A stretch of DNA of 64,000 nucleotides from Synaphobranchus kaupii (GCA_029718625.1 CM056380.1:19099923-19163922); one strand, 5' to 3'. Counted from the stretch's first letter, positions 47,201-57,278 are shown. Notes: a model not told the origin generated them from the letters alone. Numbers and translations are program-made.

Positions 47201-47757
47201 TCTGTCTTGTATATTTGTGGGTTAAACAAGTTTTATTTTACTGCTATGACACATTTTCTGAAACCACAGTAAGCCTGAATGAACTCAAACAGATCAAAAT
47301 ATAATATTTAGAGAGCGAGAGAGAGCTAGAGAGGGAGAATTTAAATTATTTTTATTATTTAAGTTTGTATTACACAAATCAAGTCAGCAAGTGTCAGAAA
47401 AGTGGGAACTATAATAATAACCTGCACACACACACACACAAAATGACCAACCAATCCTCTTTTGGTTACTTTCCAGTAGCATATATACCATCAAAACCAC
47501 AATATAATTAAAATGGGATAAATTAATTAATTAACAAAGCCATTATGATAGTTTTCATTATTCAAACAACATAATTTATACAAATTAATGCATTTATGTT
47601 TAATTGTACTACTTGTACACACCTCACCTCAGTGACAAGGCAGTTCTATGTTTTCTGTCCAAACATGCAAACAACAGACTGTCTCTTACCTAAAATCTTT
47701 GTCAGTAGATGTCATTTTCTCCAGTAGATTGGAGATGTGATAGGACACATTTGTCAT
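24261..47757 (-). CDS. cand2: CAND2, cullin-associated NEDD8-dissociated protein 2 (complete)
   Basis: Fifteen minus-strand coding exons (listed separately) join in phase into 1,238 codons, the usual length for CAND proteins (about 1,230-1,236), with no stop or frameshift. CAND proteins are HEAT-repeat solenoids that wrap un-neddylated cullin-RBX1 and exchange substrate-receptor modules in SCF-type ubiquitin ligases. Landmarks: start [46 protein letters not shown]; an acidic segment (about residues 312-345, YDADDDQDD to [15 protein letters not shown]); [33 protein letters not shown]; and end [19 protein letters not shown]2 is preferred over CAND1 because of the QLPSG end of exon 10, the ADFASQIRS / RDSPSA tail and the convergent rpl32 neighbour. 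CAND2 (TIP120B) is known as muscle-enriched in mammals. Introns hold many transposons and minisatellites but the coding frame looks functional. Confidence 0.93.
25460..25567 (-). CDS. cand2: cand2 exon 14
   Basis: Residues 1127-1162: [35 protein letters not shown]. Acceptor TTTTTAG, donor GTAACG; both ends in phase 0. Confidence 0.92.
26055..26220. mobile_element. Short inverted-repeat MITE in cand2 intron 14
   Basis: GGGAGTATACTACGAAGCAG with GAGTTAGCTGGATAACTGCA at the left, and the inverted GCAGTTATCCAGCTAACTCA with GCTTTGTAGTATACCCC at the right. Confidence 0.7.
26183..26440. repeat. 52-bp tandem duplication of the MITE end
   Basis: Five copies, period 52 bp, of CCAGCTAACTCAGTAATTCT through CTGATAAGATATAT. 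The right end of the neighbouring MITE has been tandemly copied. Confidence 0.9.
26543..26950. mobile_element. Palindromic MITE with GATATT duplication
   Basis: CGGTCACACTTTAAA and its inverted form close a 408-bp foldback with a long shared TATGTCACCC/GGGTGACATA arm. GATATT flanks both ends (26537-26542, 26951-26956). No coding frame. Confidence 0.85.
27225..28660. repeat. 67-bp minisatellite in cand2 intron 13
   Basis: About 21 copies, period 67 bp, core GTGATCTGTATATCTGTCAG, TGTTGGGTACTGTATTATGT and GGAGTATAGCCTATGTCAG. The edge is about 35 bp from the exon 13 donor. The open frame through it is the repeat itself. Confidence 0.92.
28696..28860 (-). CDS. cand2: cand2 exon 13
   Basis: Residues 1072-1126: [41 protein letters not shown]. 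Acceptor ATTCTAG, donor GTAACA. A 67-bp tandem array begins about 35 bp past the donor. Confidence 0.93.
29403..29572 (-). CDS. cand2: cand2 exon 12
   Basis: Residues about 1015-1071: [40 protein letters not shown]. Acceptor CTTTTCAG, donor GTAGCG, phase 0. Confidence 0.92.
29878..30064. mobile_element. Short palindromic MITE, copy A
   Basis: CAGTGATCCCCAACCCTGTT and the inverted AGGGTTGGGGACCACTG enclose about 180 bp. It is the same family as 57466-57660 and common in fish. Confidence 0.75.
30080..30175 (-). CDS. cand2: cand2 exon 11
   Basis: Residues about 983-1015: [30 protein letters not shown]. Acceptor TTCCCAG, donor GTAAGA. Confidence 0.92.
30833..32344 (-). CDS. cand2: cand2 exon 10 (1.5-kb central exon)
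   Basis: Residues about 479-983 in one 1,512-base exon: [115 protein letters not shown]. It is the bulk of the central HEAT repeats. A single very large exon here is also how I recall mammalian CAND genes. Acceptor CCACAG, donor GTCAGG. It is GC-rich compared with its introns. Confidence 0.95.
32394..32632. repeat. Small inverted-repeat element
   Basis: CTCCAGTCCAGGAGGATCGT at the left and CTGGCCCTCCAGAAC at the right, inverted with mismatches; AT-rich centre with TTAATTAAA. Confidence 0.5.
32826..34802 (+). mobile_element. GGGCCCTATCTT-ended DNA transposon, copy 1 (cand2 intron 9)
   Basis: Ends GGGCCCTATCTT and its inverse, 1,977 bp, flanked by AAG on both sides (32823-32825, 34803-34805). 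The interior has GCGC-rich ends (GGCGCTAAGC-type words) and no transposase that I can read, so it is probably non-autonomous and Harbinger-like. It shares nearly its whole length with copy 2. Confidence 0.8.
34860..35001 (-). CDS. cand2: cand2 exon 9
   Basis: Residues about 432-479: [43 protein letters not shown]. Acceptor TCTTTCAG, donor GTAACA. Confidence 0.92.
35772..36064 (-). CDS. cand2: cand2 exon 8
   Basis: Residues about 334-431: [41 protein letters not shown], ending LLKKQ. The acceptor is a weak TACGTAG behind a G-run; the donor GTTGGC is also weak, but homology and zero phase with exon 9 ([11 protein letters not shown]) support it. Confidence 0.9.
36072..36085. repeat. G-run beside cand2 exon 8 acceptor
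   Basis: GCGGGGGGGGGG (C-run on the gene strand) a few bases upstream of the acceptor; it serves as the pyrimidine tract. Confidence 0.7.
36747..36892 (-). CDS. cand2: cand2 exon 7
   Basis: Residues about 285-334: [31 protein letters not shown] and the first part of the acidic segment ([11 protein letters not shown]). Acceptor GCGAAAG is pyrimidine-poor; donor GTACCG. Confidence 0.92.
37025..37752. mobile_element. Tc1-type terminal pieces split by another insertion
   Basis: TACAGTGCAAGG with GGACAGTGACACATTTTTTG at 37024 and the related TACAGTGAGCACC with ACAGTGACACATTTTTTG at 37684 are the same kind of terminus. Between them lies an unrelated GC-rich patch (GGCCCAATCTCAGTGTCCGC at 37167). 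Confidence 0.55.
38347..38452 (-). CDS. cand2: cand2 exon 6
   Basis: Residues about 250-285: [34 protein letters not shown]. Acceptor GTCACAG, donor GTAAAG. The phases match both neighbours. Confidence 0.92.
39790..40046 (-). CDS. cand2: cand2 exon 5
   Basis: Residues about 164-250: [49 protein letters not shown]. Acceptor CCCCCTGCAG directly follows a CT-rich minisatellite; donor GTAAGG. Confidence 0.92.
40060..40532. repeat. 17-18-bp minisatellite against the cand2 exon 5 acceptor
   Basis: About 27 units such as GTGGGAGAGTGGGTCA with a 150-bp higher-order repeat (GCGAGTCAGTTGGTCAGAGG at 40293 and 40443). On the gene strand the unit reads CACTGACCCACTCTCC, a pyrimidine-rich word with a branch-site-like CTGAC. 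It ends about 14 bp from the acceptor of exon 5. Confidence 0.9.
40770..41586. repeat. 42-bp minisatellite against the cand2 exon 4 donor
   Basis: About 19 units, period 42 bp, containing GCAGTGAAACAGGATTGGG and GATCGCTGGTAGTC. Being a multiple of three and stop-free, it keeps exon 4's frame open for about 190 codons into the intron (repeating [14 protein letters not shown]). It starts about 14 bp after the donor. Confidence 0.92.
41601..41724 (-). CDS. cand2: cand2 exon 4
   Basis: Residues about 123-164: [39 protein letters not shown]. Acceptor GTTGCAG, donor GTATCA. The frame stays open into the intron through a 42-bp minisatellite, so the coding end is set by homology and phase with exon 5. 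Confidence 0.9.
41932..43854 (-). mobile_element. GGGCCCTATCTT-ended DNA transposon, copy 2 (cand2 intron 3)
   Basis: 1,923 bp, inverted relative to copy 1, flanked by CAT on both sides (41929-41931, 43855-43857). The second, different 3-bp duplication shows a separate insertion with the same mechanism. Confidence 0.82.
44017..44171 (-). CDS. cand2: cand2 exon 3, with a TG-repeat acceptor
   Basis: Residues about 71-123: [20 protein letters not shown] to [12 protein letters not shown], donor GTCAGT. The acceptor TAG lies at the end of a long TG/CGTG microsatellite (44173-44340) in place of a normal pyrimidine tract. Confidence 0.92.
44172..44412. repeat. CA/CGCA microsatellite forming the cand2 intron 2 acceptor
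   Basis: Nearly pure (CA)n and (CGCA)n for about 240 bp. On the gene strand it is TG/CGTG repeat ending GTGTGTAG at exon 3. Alternating purine-pyrimidine sequence of this kind can form Z-DNA. The cysteine/valine-rich open frames here are artefacts. Confidence 0.95.
44564..46249 (+). mobile_element. Tc1/mariner-superfamily element, degenerate
   Basis: Left end CAGTTTTTTTTTAATCGACT and right end AGCCGATTAAAAAAAAATG are inverted, with a second shared block CACAAGTATGTGGTA / CCACATACTTGTG, and TA on both sides. A decayed transposase shows [15 protein letters not shown] near 45317-45362, where the family has [10 protein letters not shown] smaller Tc1 derivative is nested inside. Confidence 0.8.
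45563..46104 (-). mobile_element. Nested Tc1 deletion derivative
   Basis: Ends CACTGCCTGGCCAAAAAAAA and the inverted TTTTTTTTTGGCCAGGCAGTG with TA each side. The minus frame 46076-45801 holds part of a Tc1 transposase ([38 protein letters not shown]) and then breaks; 542 bp in all, so inactive. Confidence 0.9.
46544..46687 (-). CDS. cand2: cand2 exon 2
   Basis: Residues about 23-71. The exon begins by completing Arg, then [15 protein letters not shown] and [15 protein letters not shown]; it ends TG before GTGAGA, splitting a Cys codon. The acceptor is CGCCCAG. Confidence 0.92.
46718..46865. repeat. Teleost dispersed repeat (TTTAGCAGACGCTCTTATCC)
   Basis: Contains TTTAGCAGACGCTCTTATCC-AGAGCGACTTACA and GTACCTTGCTCAAGGGTAC, a very common fish repeat. 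Weaker relics lie at 35275-35330 and 52350-52390. Confidence 0.75.
47423..47440. repeat. (CA)n microsatellite
   Basis: Short CA run in cand2 intron 1; the flank AAAATGACCAACCAATCCTC is repeated at 57325, so both belong to one dispersed repeat. Confidence 0.8.
47690..47757 (-). CDS. cand2: cand2 exon 1 (start codon)
   Basis: ATG is at 47757-47755. The exon codes [15 protein letters not shown] and TSTDKDF and ends AG before GTAAGA, splitting an Arg codon. The start aligns with the family's [17 protein letters not shown]-terminus. Confidence 0.9.
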
Positions 47758-48260
47758 CCTGATTTTGTTTTTAAACGTAGAACTTAAACGTAGAGACTTG
47801 GCCTATATTTAAATCCCAAATAAGAACTTTAGAAATGGAGAGGATTTAACGGGAGAACATGGCGAGAGAAGGTGGCAACAGTGACGCTCTAGGGCCAGGG
47901 ACAAACTGGGAAACATGACACTGAGGCTGTGTTATAAATAGATAGAGGCGAAATTAATTTGCTATGGGTGCTGCCCCCAAGTAGAAATTATGTACACTGC
48001 ATGGACGCTAGACCAAGCGCCCGACGGAACGAAGTAAATGTTCCTCCTTGTTGTAGCCCGGGCCGGAATGAAAGGTCACACGGCAAAGGTGGGAGGCGGG
48101 TGGAAGTCTGGAAGAAGAAGGTTTGCCACGTCGGAATTAACGAGAGGTGCAGCTGGAGGTTAATTTTTTTATCAGAAAAGTAAAAAGGAAGGGTGACAAC
48201 AGACTTTCTCACCCATTTTTATATTTTCTTTAATCAGCATTAGCTGTTTCCAGTAGGACT
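47758..48260. promoter_or_regulatory. Divergent cand2/sec13 promoter region
   Basis: About 500 bp separates the two start codons, which point away from each other. The sec13-side half is GC-richer, with GGGAGGCGGG (Sp1/GC-box-like, near 48090) and CpGs; no clear TATA box is seen. Both 5' UTRs must lie here, so a shared bidirectional promoter is the simplest reading. Start sites are not determined. Confidence 0.6.
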
Positions 48261-48263
48261 ATG
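48261..48263 (+). CDS. sec13: sec13 exon 1 (coding part is only the ATG)
   Basis: ATG is followed directly by donor GTGAGT. Exon 2 begins GTTTCAGTA (Val-Ser-Val), so splicing right after ATG restores MVSVINTV. The exon's 5' UTR start is unknown. Confidence 0.8.
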
Positions 48264-49790
48264 GTGAGTTGGGCAACCTGCGTTTGGCTAACGTTAGTTA
48301 GCAGCCAGCTGTTTAATATTTAATGTTCGGCTATATGTCGACAACTGAATTGCAACGGCAAGCAGCCGCTGCCTATTAATCCAGCATAGTTATGATGCAA
48401 GTTGTCTATTTCACTTGCAGCTGGCTGTCATACATTTGATTCATTTTGATAATTGATGCCACGTAAGTTAATGGGTTTGGAATGCCGAGAGTGTGAGCGC
48501 CGTCTGGCTAACGTTAGCTCGCACTAGCTATTTTCCCGGTTTGCTGTTGCAATCTGGATTTTATTCGGAATTGTTTTTAGTCGAAGTATTATGTCTATAT
48601 GATTTATAATGAATGGTTAAGAGTGTCGTCAGATTCCAAGCTAACAAAGAACGTAAGGGTACACAACAGCATATTTCAGTCAAAATAATTAACAGTTTTA
48701 TGACTTTATAACTTGTTACCCAATGTTATCCAGTGAAATGTACTGCGAGCTGACTATTTATCACGTACGTGTACAAACATTGACCTCAAAGTAGCCCATG
48801 TATCTACAGACGCCTTATTTGAGTGTTTTGTTCTTCACTGCCACCAGGTTTCAGTAATCAACACTGTGGACACGTCCCACGAGGACATGATCGTGAGTAA
48901 TCTTCAATGGCCTAAGAAGTTGTAACCTTACAACCAAATGAAAACTCCCAGTGGGCTACAGGATGAAGTCTTGATGACTGGGCCTATCATCCCATTACCA
49001 TAAGACTGAATGGACTGACAGAACCTAATACAACTTACTGGCTTTCTGTCAATTGCAGCCCTGAAATGTACTTCATAGAGGTCTTGACTGGGAAAATACT
49101 TTTCATATTTTAACCTTTTCAGGGCGGGTGGGCGCAAGCGAGGGAACAGAGTGGCACAGCGCCTCTGTTACATTCTTTGGGGAGAACCCTGCTTTGTATT
49201 ACACTGGTGATATTGCACAGTGTTACAGTAGTTTTGCCGATGTCATTGGTAATGGGTGAATATAAATTGTTGTCCCATAAAAGGACTCACCACCTTTGTC
49301 CTTGCCTCTTGATGACCCCTGTGGGTGTTTGTCCTATATTTCCAGCATGATGCTCAGATGGACTACTATGGCACAAGACTGGCCACGTGCTCCTCCGACA
49401 GATCCGTAAAGATCTTTGACGTGAAAAACGGAGGCCAGATACTCGTGGCCGATTTGAGAGGGTGGGTATTTGTGCTATACTTTCTAGAGCCTGACCGATG
49501 TGGGATTTTTGAGACCGATACCGATTTCAGAGGGGGGAAATTCACAGATTATCGATATGGCGGCCGATATAGTGCATTTTTTTGCTGGAATGAAAGTAGA
49601 CCTTTTCTATGTTGATTGTGCGCCGATTTAGCACCTATGCAAATAAATAGCGAAATAAACATCAGTACTCCATGTTGAGCTCGCTGACTGAGTGATCTCA
49701 TGTCACATGAACCGTGATGTTGTGGGTAGCGAGAAATATTAGATCGAGTGCTAGGAGCGCCCATGTGTCAGTTAAAATATATATATTTGC

Positions 49791-49827
<37 letters not shown>

Positions 49828-52800
49828 ACATATCGGCCACGTGTCATCCTTGACTACCGATACAGATATGGTCCAGAAACACAAATATCGGCCCCATATA
49901 TCGGTCTGGCTCTAATACTTTCTCTTCTCTCTGTTCTTGATTTTCTCACAGCAGGTATGTAGTAGTGGCTCTTGGCCATTGTAACTCGGTTTAGTGTAAG
50001 CATTACTCATTATCGCTTTATGCTAACATACATTTGTTATTGAATATGGAACTTGGGTGATCCGAGTTCAATGACCTCTCCTTGACATTCAGGTGTGAGT
50101 TTAGTGTGTGTATTGGTGGGTTGTATCTAAGGCTGCATTCACACCGCAGGCCTCACGCCGCGTTCTCACAGTGAACGACGGTTGCTGGGTCGCTCAAGTC
50201 CACTAACGCTGAGGGCGGAGTAAGAGCTTCCCGTTGTGTTCTCTAAGTCAGCTTGTGCAGCTACAATTTTTTATGAAGAGAAAAAACGGCAATGCACAAT
50301 ATACCAGACGTATTTGCCATATAGCCTATCCTTTATAGTTATGTCATGACACTGATAATTGTTATTTGTTCTAGCTAGCTAGCTAGCGATCTCTATCCCA
50401 CTCCCTAGATGGATAACGTATAGATAGATAGACAGACAAACAGACATATGCCATATCTCTGGTAGTGTATAAACCTATGAAACATGTTGTTAGGGTTGAG
50501 CAGGACAGGGTAGGCTTGAACCATATTTATTAGATAATCTTACATTGCTGCAATGAGTGAAGCGGGCGGAACAATTATTCACAAAATGGTATCGCATCGG
50601 TTGGAGAACTAGGAAGCGCGGAACTCTGATTGGCTGTTATGGCCGATGGCCATGAAAAGTTAAAATGCGGGCAACGTTTATCGGCCGATATTGGTTGCTC
50701 AGTTGCTCAGCTGCTCAGGTCGCTAACCGTCGCTCAGCTTCATAGATAATGAATGGACTTCCAGCAACTGGGCGACCGAAGCTGCTCCATGTGAGAATGC
50801 AGCATTAGTGCTCAATTATGATTTATTGTTCAGATCAGTTTGGCTGTTCACATGAATTTTTTTATGTGGCCCATATCCGATTCCTGTGTAAACTGATTGC
50901 TCTCCTGAAATGACCCGCATGCGCAAATTAACAAAAACAAAAGACATCACACCTGTTGCACAGCCTGCAGAAATAAACAACAAGAGCAGGGGGGGTTTTA
51001 ACGAGCTTTTGTGCTGCCATGGCTGCTACTTCTGTGCAGAGGGACTCGTGAATGTGCGATACGAGCCAGGAATGGGGGGACCGCAACGTGGGCGGTCACA
51101 AGCAAGGCATGAAATTAACCTCACCCACTCACCTGGGCAAGTGATTCTGGGGACAGGCGACTTAAGAAAATGGCTAGTGAGACCAATCGATATAAAACTG
51201 ATAGTTTTCGGATGCAGATTGGTCAATACAGCGTTCCACCCTTTACCTATAACATCACTGCGCACCTTTAGATTAAACTATTGACACGTTATTGGACCGA
51301 CAACCATTAACGTTCGATCAACAGCTACATGAGAAAACCGTGAATAATAAATACCGTGCAACAAACCAGGACAATAATATGGACAGTTCTGATTATTTTA
51401 AATCACAAAACAGTCAACGCAGCTGTCCGCGAATGATATAAAACCTCCGACTTATTATGATGTATCGTTTGTGCCCAAAAAAATCCACTGCTTTGCACAT
51501 TTACCACTTATCTAAAATGACAACATATGATTAGCTAATATAATATGAATCTGTAGATAACCTTCCCTGTACAATAGTGAGTTAACTAGCCCGTGCGCTA
51601 CATTCTAATGCCCTGCTACATGAAAAATGTATTCCGATCTGACTGTTCAGACTGCGGTCACTTTGACACAATCAGATGTGTATTGGAATCTAATACCACA
51701 TTCAAAAGTGGCCCAAATCAGAATTGGAAATGTCAGATTCAATGTGATTTTCGCTGTTCACACTTCCATAAAAAAAATCTGATCTGTGTCACATTTGAGG
51801 AAAAAATCTTATCTGGGCCACTTTTTACCTACAGTGTGAATGTAGCCTAAGTGGGCCACATAGACTAAATGTGTCCGTGTGACTAAATGTCGTACACTTC
51901 TTTTGGACTATGTGTTTTACCACCTAGTTTAATACCTCATGCTATGATCTGCCCAAGCACTGCCCAGTCATTATCTGTGTCGGTAGTTTTCTCCCTATTA
52001 CCTCCCTATTACCATTGAACCCAGAATATAATTACTGACACCGGGCTGGCCAGCAGATGGTGGGCACCTCCTCTATCCAGGTTTCTCCTGAGAATTCTTC
52101 CCACTGTTTATTTTTTCTCAGCAATGTTTGTGTTTTTTTTTTTTCTTCACACTGGGGAAGTTTTTAAAGTGCCCCCAGTGTCTCTGTTAAGAGCGCTGTA
52201 CAAATAAAGTTGGGTTAAATCAAATTGAATACGGCTACAGAAATACCCAGTGTTGTGTTTGATGGACGGACACTGCGTTCCCTGTGCTCTCCACATAGCT
52301 GTCAGCCTCACTGACTCTTTTCCATATTCTGACATTCATGGAATTGCTTTATTAGTAATTTAGCAGACACTCTTAGCCAGTGCATCGTACAACATAGGAG
52401 AGCATTAGTACGTTCTCCTTAGTTATGAGGTCGCCCAGGCAAGGTCGGATTATAATACGCGCAGACTGGCACTGTAGGTCTTCCAGGCACGGTCAGATTA
52501 TAATCTGCGTAGACTGCCGCTGTAGGTCGTCCAGGCAAAGTCAGATTATAATCTGCGTAGACTGCTGCTGTAGGTCGTCCAGGCATGGTCAGATTATAAT
52601 CTGTGAGGACTGGCGCTATAGCTCATCTAGGCACGGTCGGGTCACACTGATCTGGGGCCGTGGGACACCGGTTTTTGCGCTCACCCGTTTACTCTGTGTG
52701 CTCTCTGCAGACACGAGGGTCCTGTGTGGCAGGTGGCTTGGGCCCACCCCATGTACGGGAACATCCTGGCCTCCTGCTCTTATGACAGGAAGGTGATCAT

Positions 52801-55800
52801 CTGGAAGGAGGAGAACGGCACATGGGACAAGATGTACGAATACACAGGGCACGACTCCTCAGGTGAGCATCCGTATCCGCTTCCCAATGCCACAATTAAT
52901 CTTGCAATTCATTCAAATAGACTGATGTACACATATGGAATTGGTGCCAGTTTGTTGGGTTTTTTTTTGTGGTTTTCCTACCAGCATGTACACCCAATCC
53001 AATGAAATTTATGTGCTGTTAGTTTTTGGCTGAAATGTGAAGTAAATACAGTTCCCTCCACTATTATTGGCACCCCTGGTAAAGATGAGTAAAAAAGGTT
53101 ATAAAAAATTAACCGTTTGGTGAATTAGCTTAATGTCACACTGAAAAAATGAGAAAAATCCAACCTTTAATTGAAGTACATAAATAAAGTAAATAAAATC
53201 CCTCATCAAGTAATTATTTTTAACAAAACCATGTGTGCCAAAATTATTGGCACCCCTGCATTTAGTAATCATTTTTAATATTTGGTCGCATATCCTTTGC
53301 ATGCCATGACTTCCTGATGTCTGTGACCCAACAACATCAAAAGACTCTTGATATTTTATTCTCTGGTACTCTTACAAGTAGGGATGTAACGGTGTACCGT
53401 TTTAAGGTATACCACGGTATCAAGCAACCACGGTTCTGAACCGTAAGCCTTTCCCTGTAATACCGTGTCCATGGTATAAATTTATGTTGCGCAATGCGCA
53501 TACGCACGGTGCCGCACGCCACTACAATGGAGGGTTACCTATCCACAGCTCCGCTCGTGACAGCCAGGGGAAAAAATGAGACATCACACTTCAAGTTGCT
53601 TGCAATATTGAATTGCAACAGTGGATTGCAATATAAATTATTAAACTGCACTAGATTACAAGATTGTTGTGTGTATTTTCCGTCTTTAATGCAAAATAAA
53701 CTATCCGACATTGCACTGCAGGGCGCTAGAACATTAACGTTATCTCACTACTCACGCAGCAGTCAATAAAAAAACAATTCATTCAAGTAGACCGAAGACC
53801 TTTCCCCACATTTAGTTGCTAAAACGGCAGAAACAATAAGTTTTACACACAAAAAAACGCCATTGCAAACGTAATCCAACGTCTTGTTTAGGTGGAGAGT
53901 GTTGTGATTATATACGTAGCCTAAATAACAAACTCTTCGTAGGTTTAAAGCCTTGTGTACACTAGTGTGATGCGTTCTGGCGGAAGTCATTTATTTCAAT
54001 GGGACAATGCAGCAATGTATCCGACTGCCTCTGCGTTCCGTTGAAGTCCGCCACCATCCGGCTATGCGTTGGAATTTTTCAACCTTTGCGTCTTTTTGCC
54101 GTGTGTCGAATAACCGGAAGTTGTTAGCTTTAGCGTCTGGGTGTGTAATTAAATAATAGCTAGCTCGCTAACGTTACCTATAACATCAATTTTGACCAAC
54201 AATGTATCACATGTATGATTCAGGTATATAACGTTAGCTAGCCAGCTAACATTACATGTGTGGCTGGCTGTCCTCCATTGTTGAGTGCGTATACGCCCCG
54301 CTACACAATTTTGTCCGGCACGGCCAGCCCAGTTGGCTGCGTGACATGACATACACCATACGCAGTAGTCTGCACAAGGCGTAACTCCGTTAATATAGGA
54401 ACATCGCAGCACCCATAACAGACAGCAGTTTACTTTCTGACATTCTGAGTAACGTTACGTTGGAATTCCACTAGATTTTATCTTTTTTTAAATTATTTTA
54501 TTATGTTTAATTAAAAGGGGGAAAAAATGTATACCATGAAATACTGTATACCATGGTATTTTGGTAGATACCGTACCGTCCTTTGAAATTTCATACCGTT
54601 ACTTCCCTACTTACAAGCAATACTATAGCGTCTCTGCATTTGAATGGATCTCTATGGGAATTGGGGGGTGGGACTAGATTTAGCTGTAAGTTATGCTGGA
54701 ACAGTATGGAATACATAGTTGGTAAAATGGCTAAGTCATCAGGGCTCTGAGGTATCAAACGAGCCTCAAACCATCACTCTGCTGCCAGATATGCAGTAGA
54801 TGTGGATGGATCACTTTAAGGGTTGTTTCTCCTGACAAATTTTCCTATTGAACTCATATGGAAAAATGAGTCAGGAGAAGAAACCCTTCAAGTTACCCAT
54901 CCATATCTACTGTATTTCTGGCAGCAGAGTGATGGTTTAAGGCTTGTTTGATATGTCAGACCCTTGCTGACTTCGAGCCATTTAGCCAACCATGTGTTCC
55001 ATACTGTTCTAGTGTAATTTACAGCTAAATCTAGTCCCACCCCCCAATTCCCATAGAGATCCATTCAAATGCAGAGATGTTATAGTATCGCTTGTAAGAG
55101 TACCAGAAAAGAAGATATCTAGTCTTTTGATGATGTTGGATCACAGACATCAGGAAGTCATGGCATACAAAGGATATATATTAAAAATGATTACTTTATT
55201 CTATATATAAATGCAGGGGTGCCAATAATTGTGGCACACGTGGTTTTGTTAAAAATAATAATTTCTTGATGAGGTTTTTTTCTCATAATAAATTTACTTC
55301 AATTAAAGGTTGGATTTTTCTCATTTTTTCAGTGTGAGAATAAGCTAATTGACCAAACGGTAACTTTTCTATAACCCTTTTTACTCATCTTTACCAGGGG
55401 TGCCAATAATAGTGGAGGGCACTGTATGTATATTTGTAAGGTTAGTGCAAAGGAGCGGAGTACAATAAAGAAGGGTCTTTAACGTGCAGGTGCTTAAGGC
55501 TTTTGGTTGCGTGATGTTTAGTCTCTCTCTCTTCTCTCTCCTCTCCCTCTCTCTTTCTCTCCAGTGAATTCTGTGTGCTGGGGCCCTTATGACTTTGGGC
55601 TGATTCTGGCCTGTGGCAGCTCCGATGGGGCCATTTCCCTCCTGACCTTCTCAGGGGATGGCCAGTGGGGCGTCAAAAAGATCAGCAACGCGCACACTGT
55701 GAGTCCCGTCCTCCCGCCTGTCTGAGGTGGACATAGCCGTTACGGATTTGGGCTTGCAACTCCGAGGTTGCTGGTCCAAATCCCTGGCAGGTCACTGCGT

Positions 55801-57278
55801 AAGTGACTCTGGATAAGAGCAGTGCAAACTCTGGGGTTTGTCTGTCAGTAGGGACTCATTGAGCATGAGCTTTATCAGGCTTATATTGCCTTTGACATAC
55901 AAGTTAGGAGGCTCTGAAAGTTTGTGAACAGCGGTTTGATGGCGTTTTACCCCCCCCACCCCACCGGTCAGATCGGCTGTAATGCTGTAAGCTGGGCTCC
56001 AGCAGTGGTCCCAGGAAGCCTCATAGACCAGCCGTCGGGACAGAAGCCCAACTATATCAAGAGGTTTGTGTCCGGAGGCTGCGACAACCTCGTCAAGCTC
56101 TGGAAGTAAGTGAGCAGCGCCACATCGCTAATGTTCATTGATTCACTCGATAAAGAAAATGCAGCCGCAGGGTAGTTTCACACCTGATAGTCCGGTTCTA
56201 GTCTGCTTCCTTGGTTCCATTGTTTCGTTTTTCAGCCGGTTCGGTTCCCTTTCACACCTATTCGTTTGCTCTGGTCCGAATCAGTTGATGAGTTGGTGAA
56301 GCGAACCAAAATGCAGCCGCACAAGCCATGTGAAAACGTTAATTTCACTCATTGGTCAGATGTGTCTGGGGCGGGAGCAATAATGTAATTCCTGAACTGC
56401 TCTCCAATTGGTCAGAATTTCCATGCGGGAAAACTCGAAAGAAGCTCTGGGAAGTAGAAGAGCAGACAACGCACCACAAGTAATTTCGCTGTGATTTCAC
56501 AATGGAGAGACAACAGCGCGGGTTGATTTTGGCATTGGTCATCGATTATTACATCGTTTGCATTTATCACTTTAGGCAAACAATACTGTTTGAAAATGAG
56601 GCATGGCTGCGGCTGGAAAATAATGTCTTGATGCACTGGAGTCACGTTTGTCCGCAATTACTCGGATTCGTCATGCTCGCATGTTGTTGTTGCGAAAGGA
56701 GAAATGCGTCATCTTCATCCCATAATGCACAGTGTAGCTGGCTACGGGAGCTCGTTTAGTCCAATAATGCGCAGTGCTTTCTGCAGTTGGGTCGGACCGA
56801 GGTCGGATCACGTTCTCACCACAAACGAACCGCACCAGAGTTCGATTCAATCGAACCAAACAAGGCAGGTGTGAAACAGCCTTAAGACTCATTGCCATTG
56901 TGATGTTTTTATTGTCAGAACGGCAGGCTTGCTGTAGATCGACACGTTTCACAATGTGCAGTGCAAGTATAAACGTCTATAAAAACACTGATAACATTAT
57001 AAAAGTGCAAACTAAGGGTCTATAAAATGAGCTCTTCATAATGTATTTTGCTGTACTTTTTTGTTTGTGCAAACTAAGGGTCTGTAAAATTAGGTGGTCT
57101 TAATGTGTTTTGCTGTACTTTTTGTTAATCTCCCCAGAATGTTAATGGCCTGTTTATGCTAGTTTATTAATTTGTTTAACAGCTGTAAGTGATGGGTGGT
57201 AGTACCCCGGTTCATTAAATCGAAGCCATTCTGGTATGATAGCTCGGAAAGTTGTCAGGCGTAAATATTGATTTTCTT

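Noticed and set aside
24261..47757. Calling the HEAT-repeat gene cand1
   Set aside because: CAND1 and CAND2 are close, but the exon 10 end (QLPSG), the C-terminal tail and the neighbouring rpl32 fit CAND2 better. A tree would be decisive.
56502..56759. Frame beginning [12 protein letters not shown] inside the GTTTCACACCTG element
   Set aside because: Might be a transposon accessory protein relic, but 85 codons with no clear motif is too little to name.
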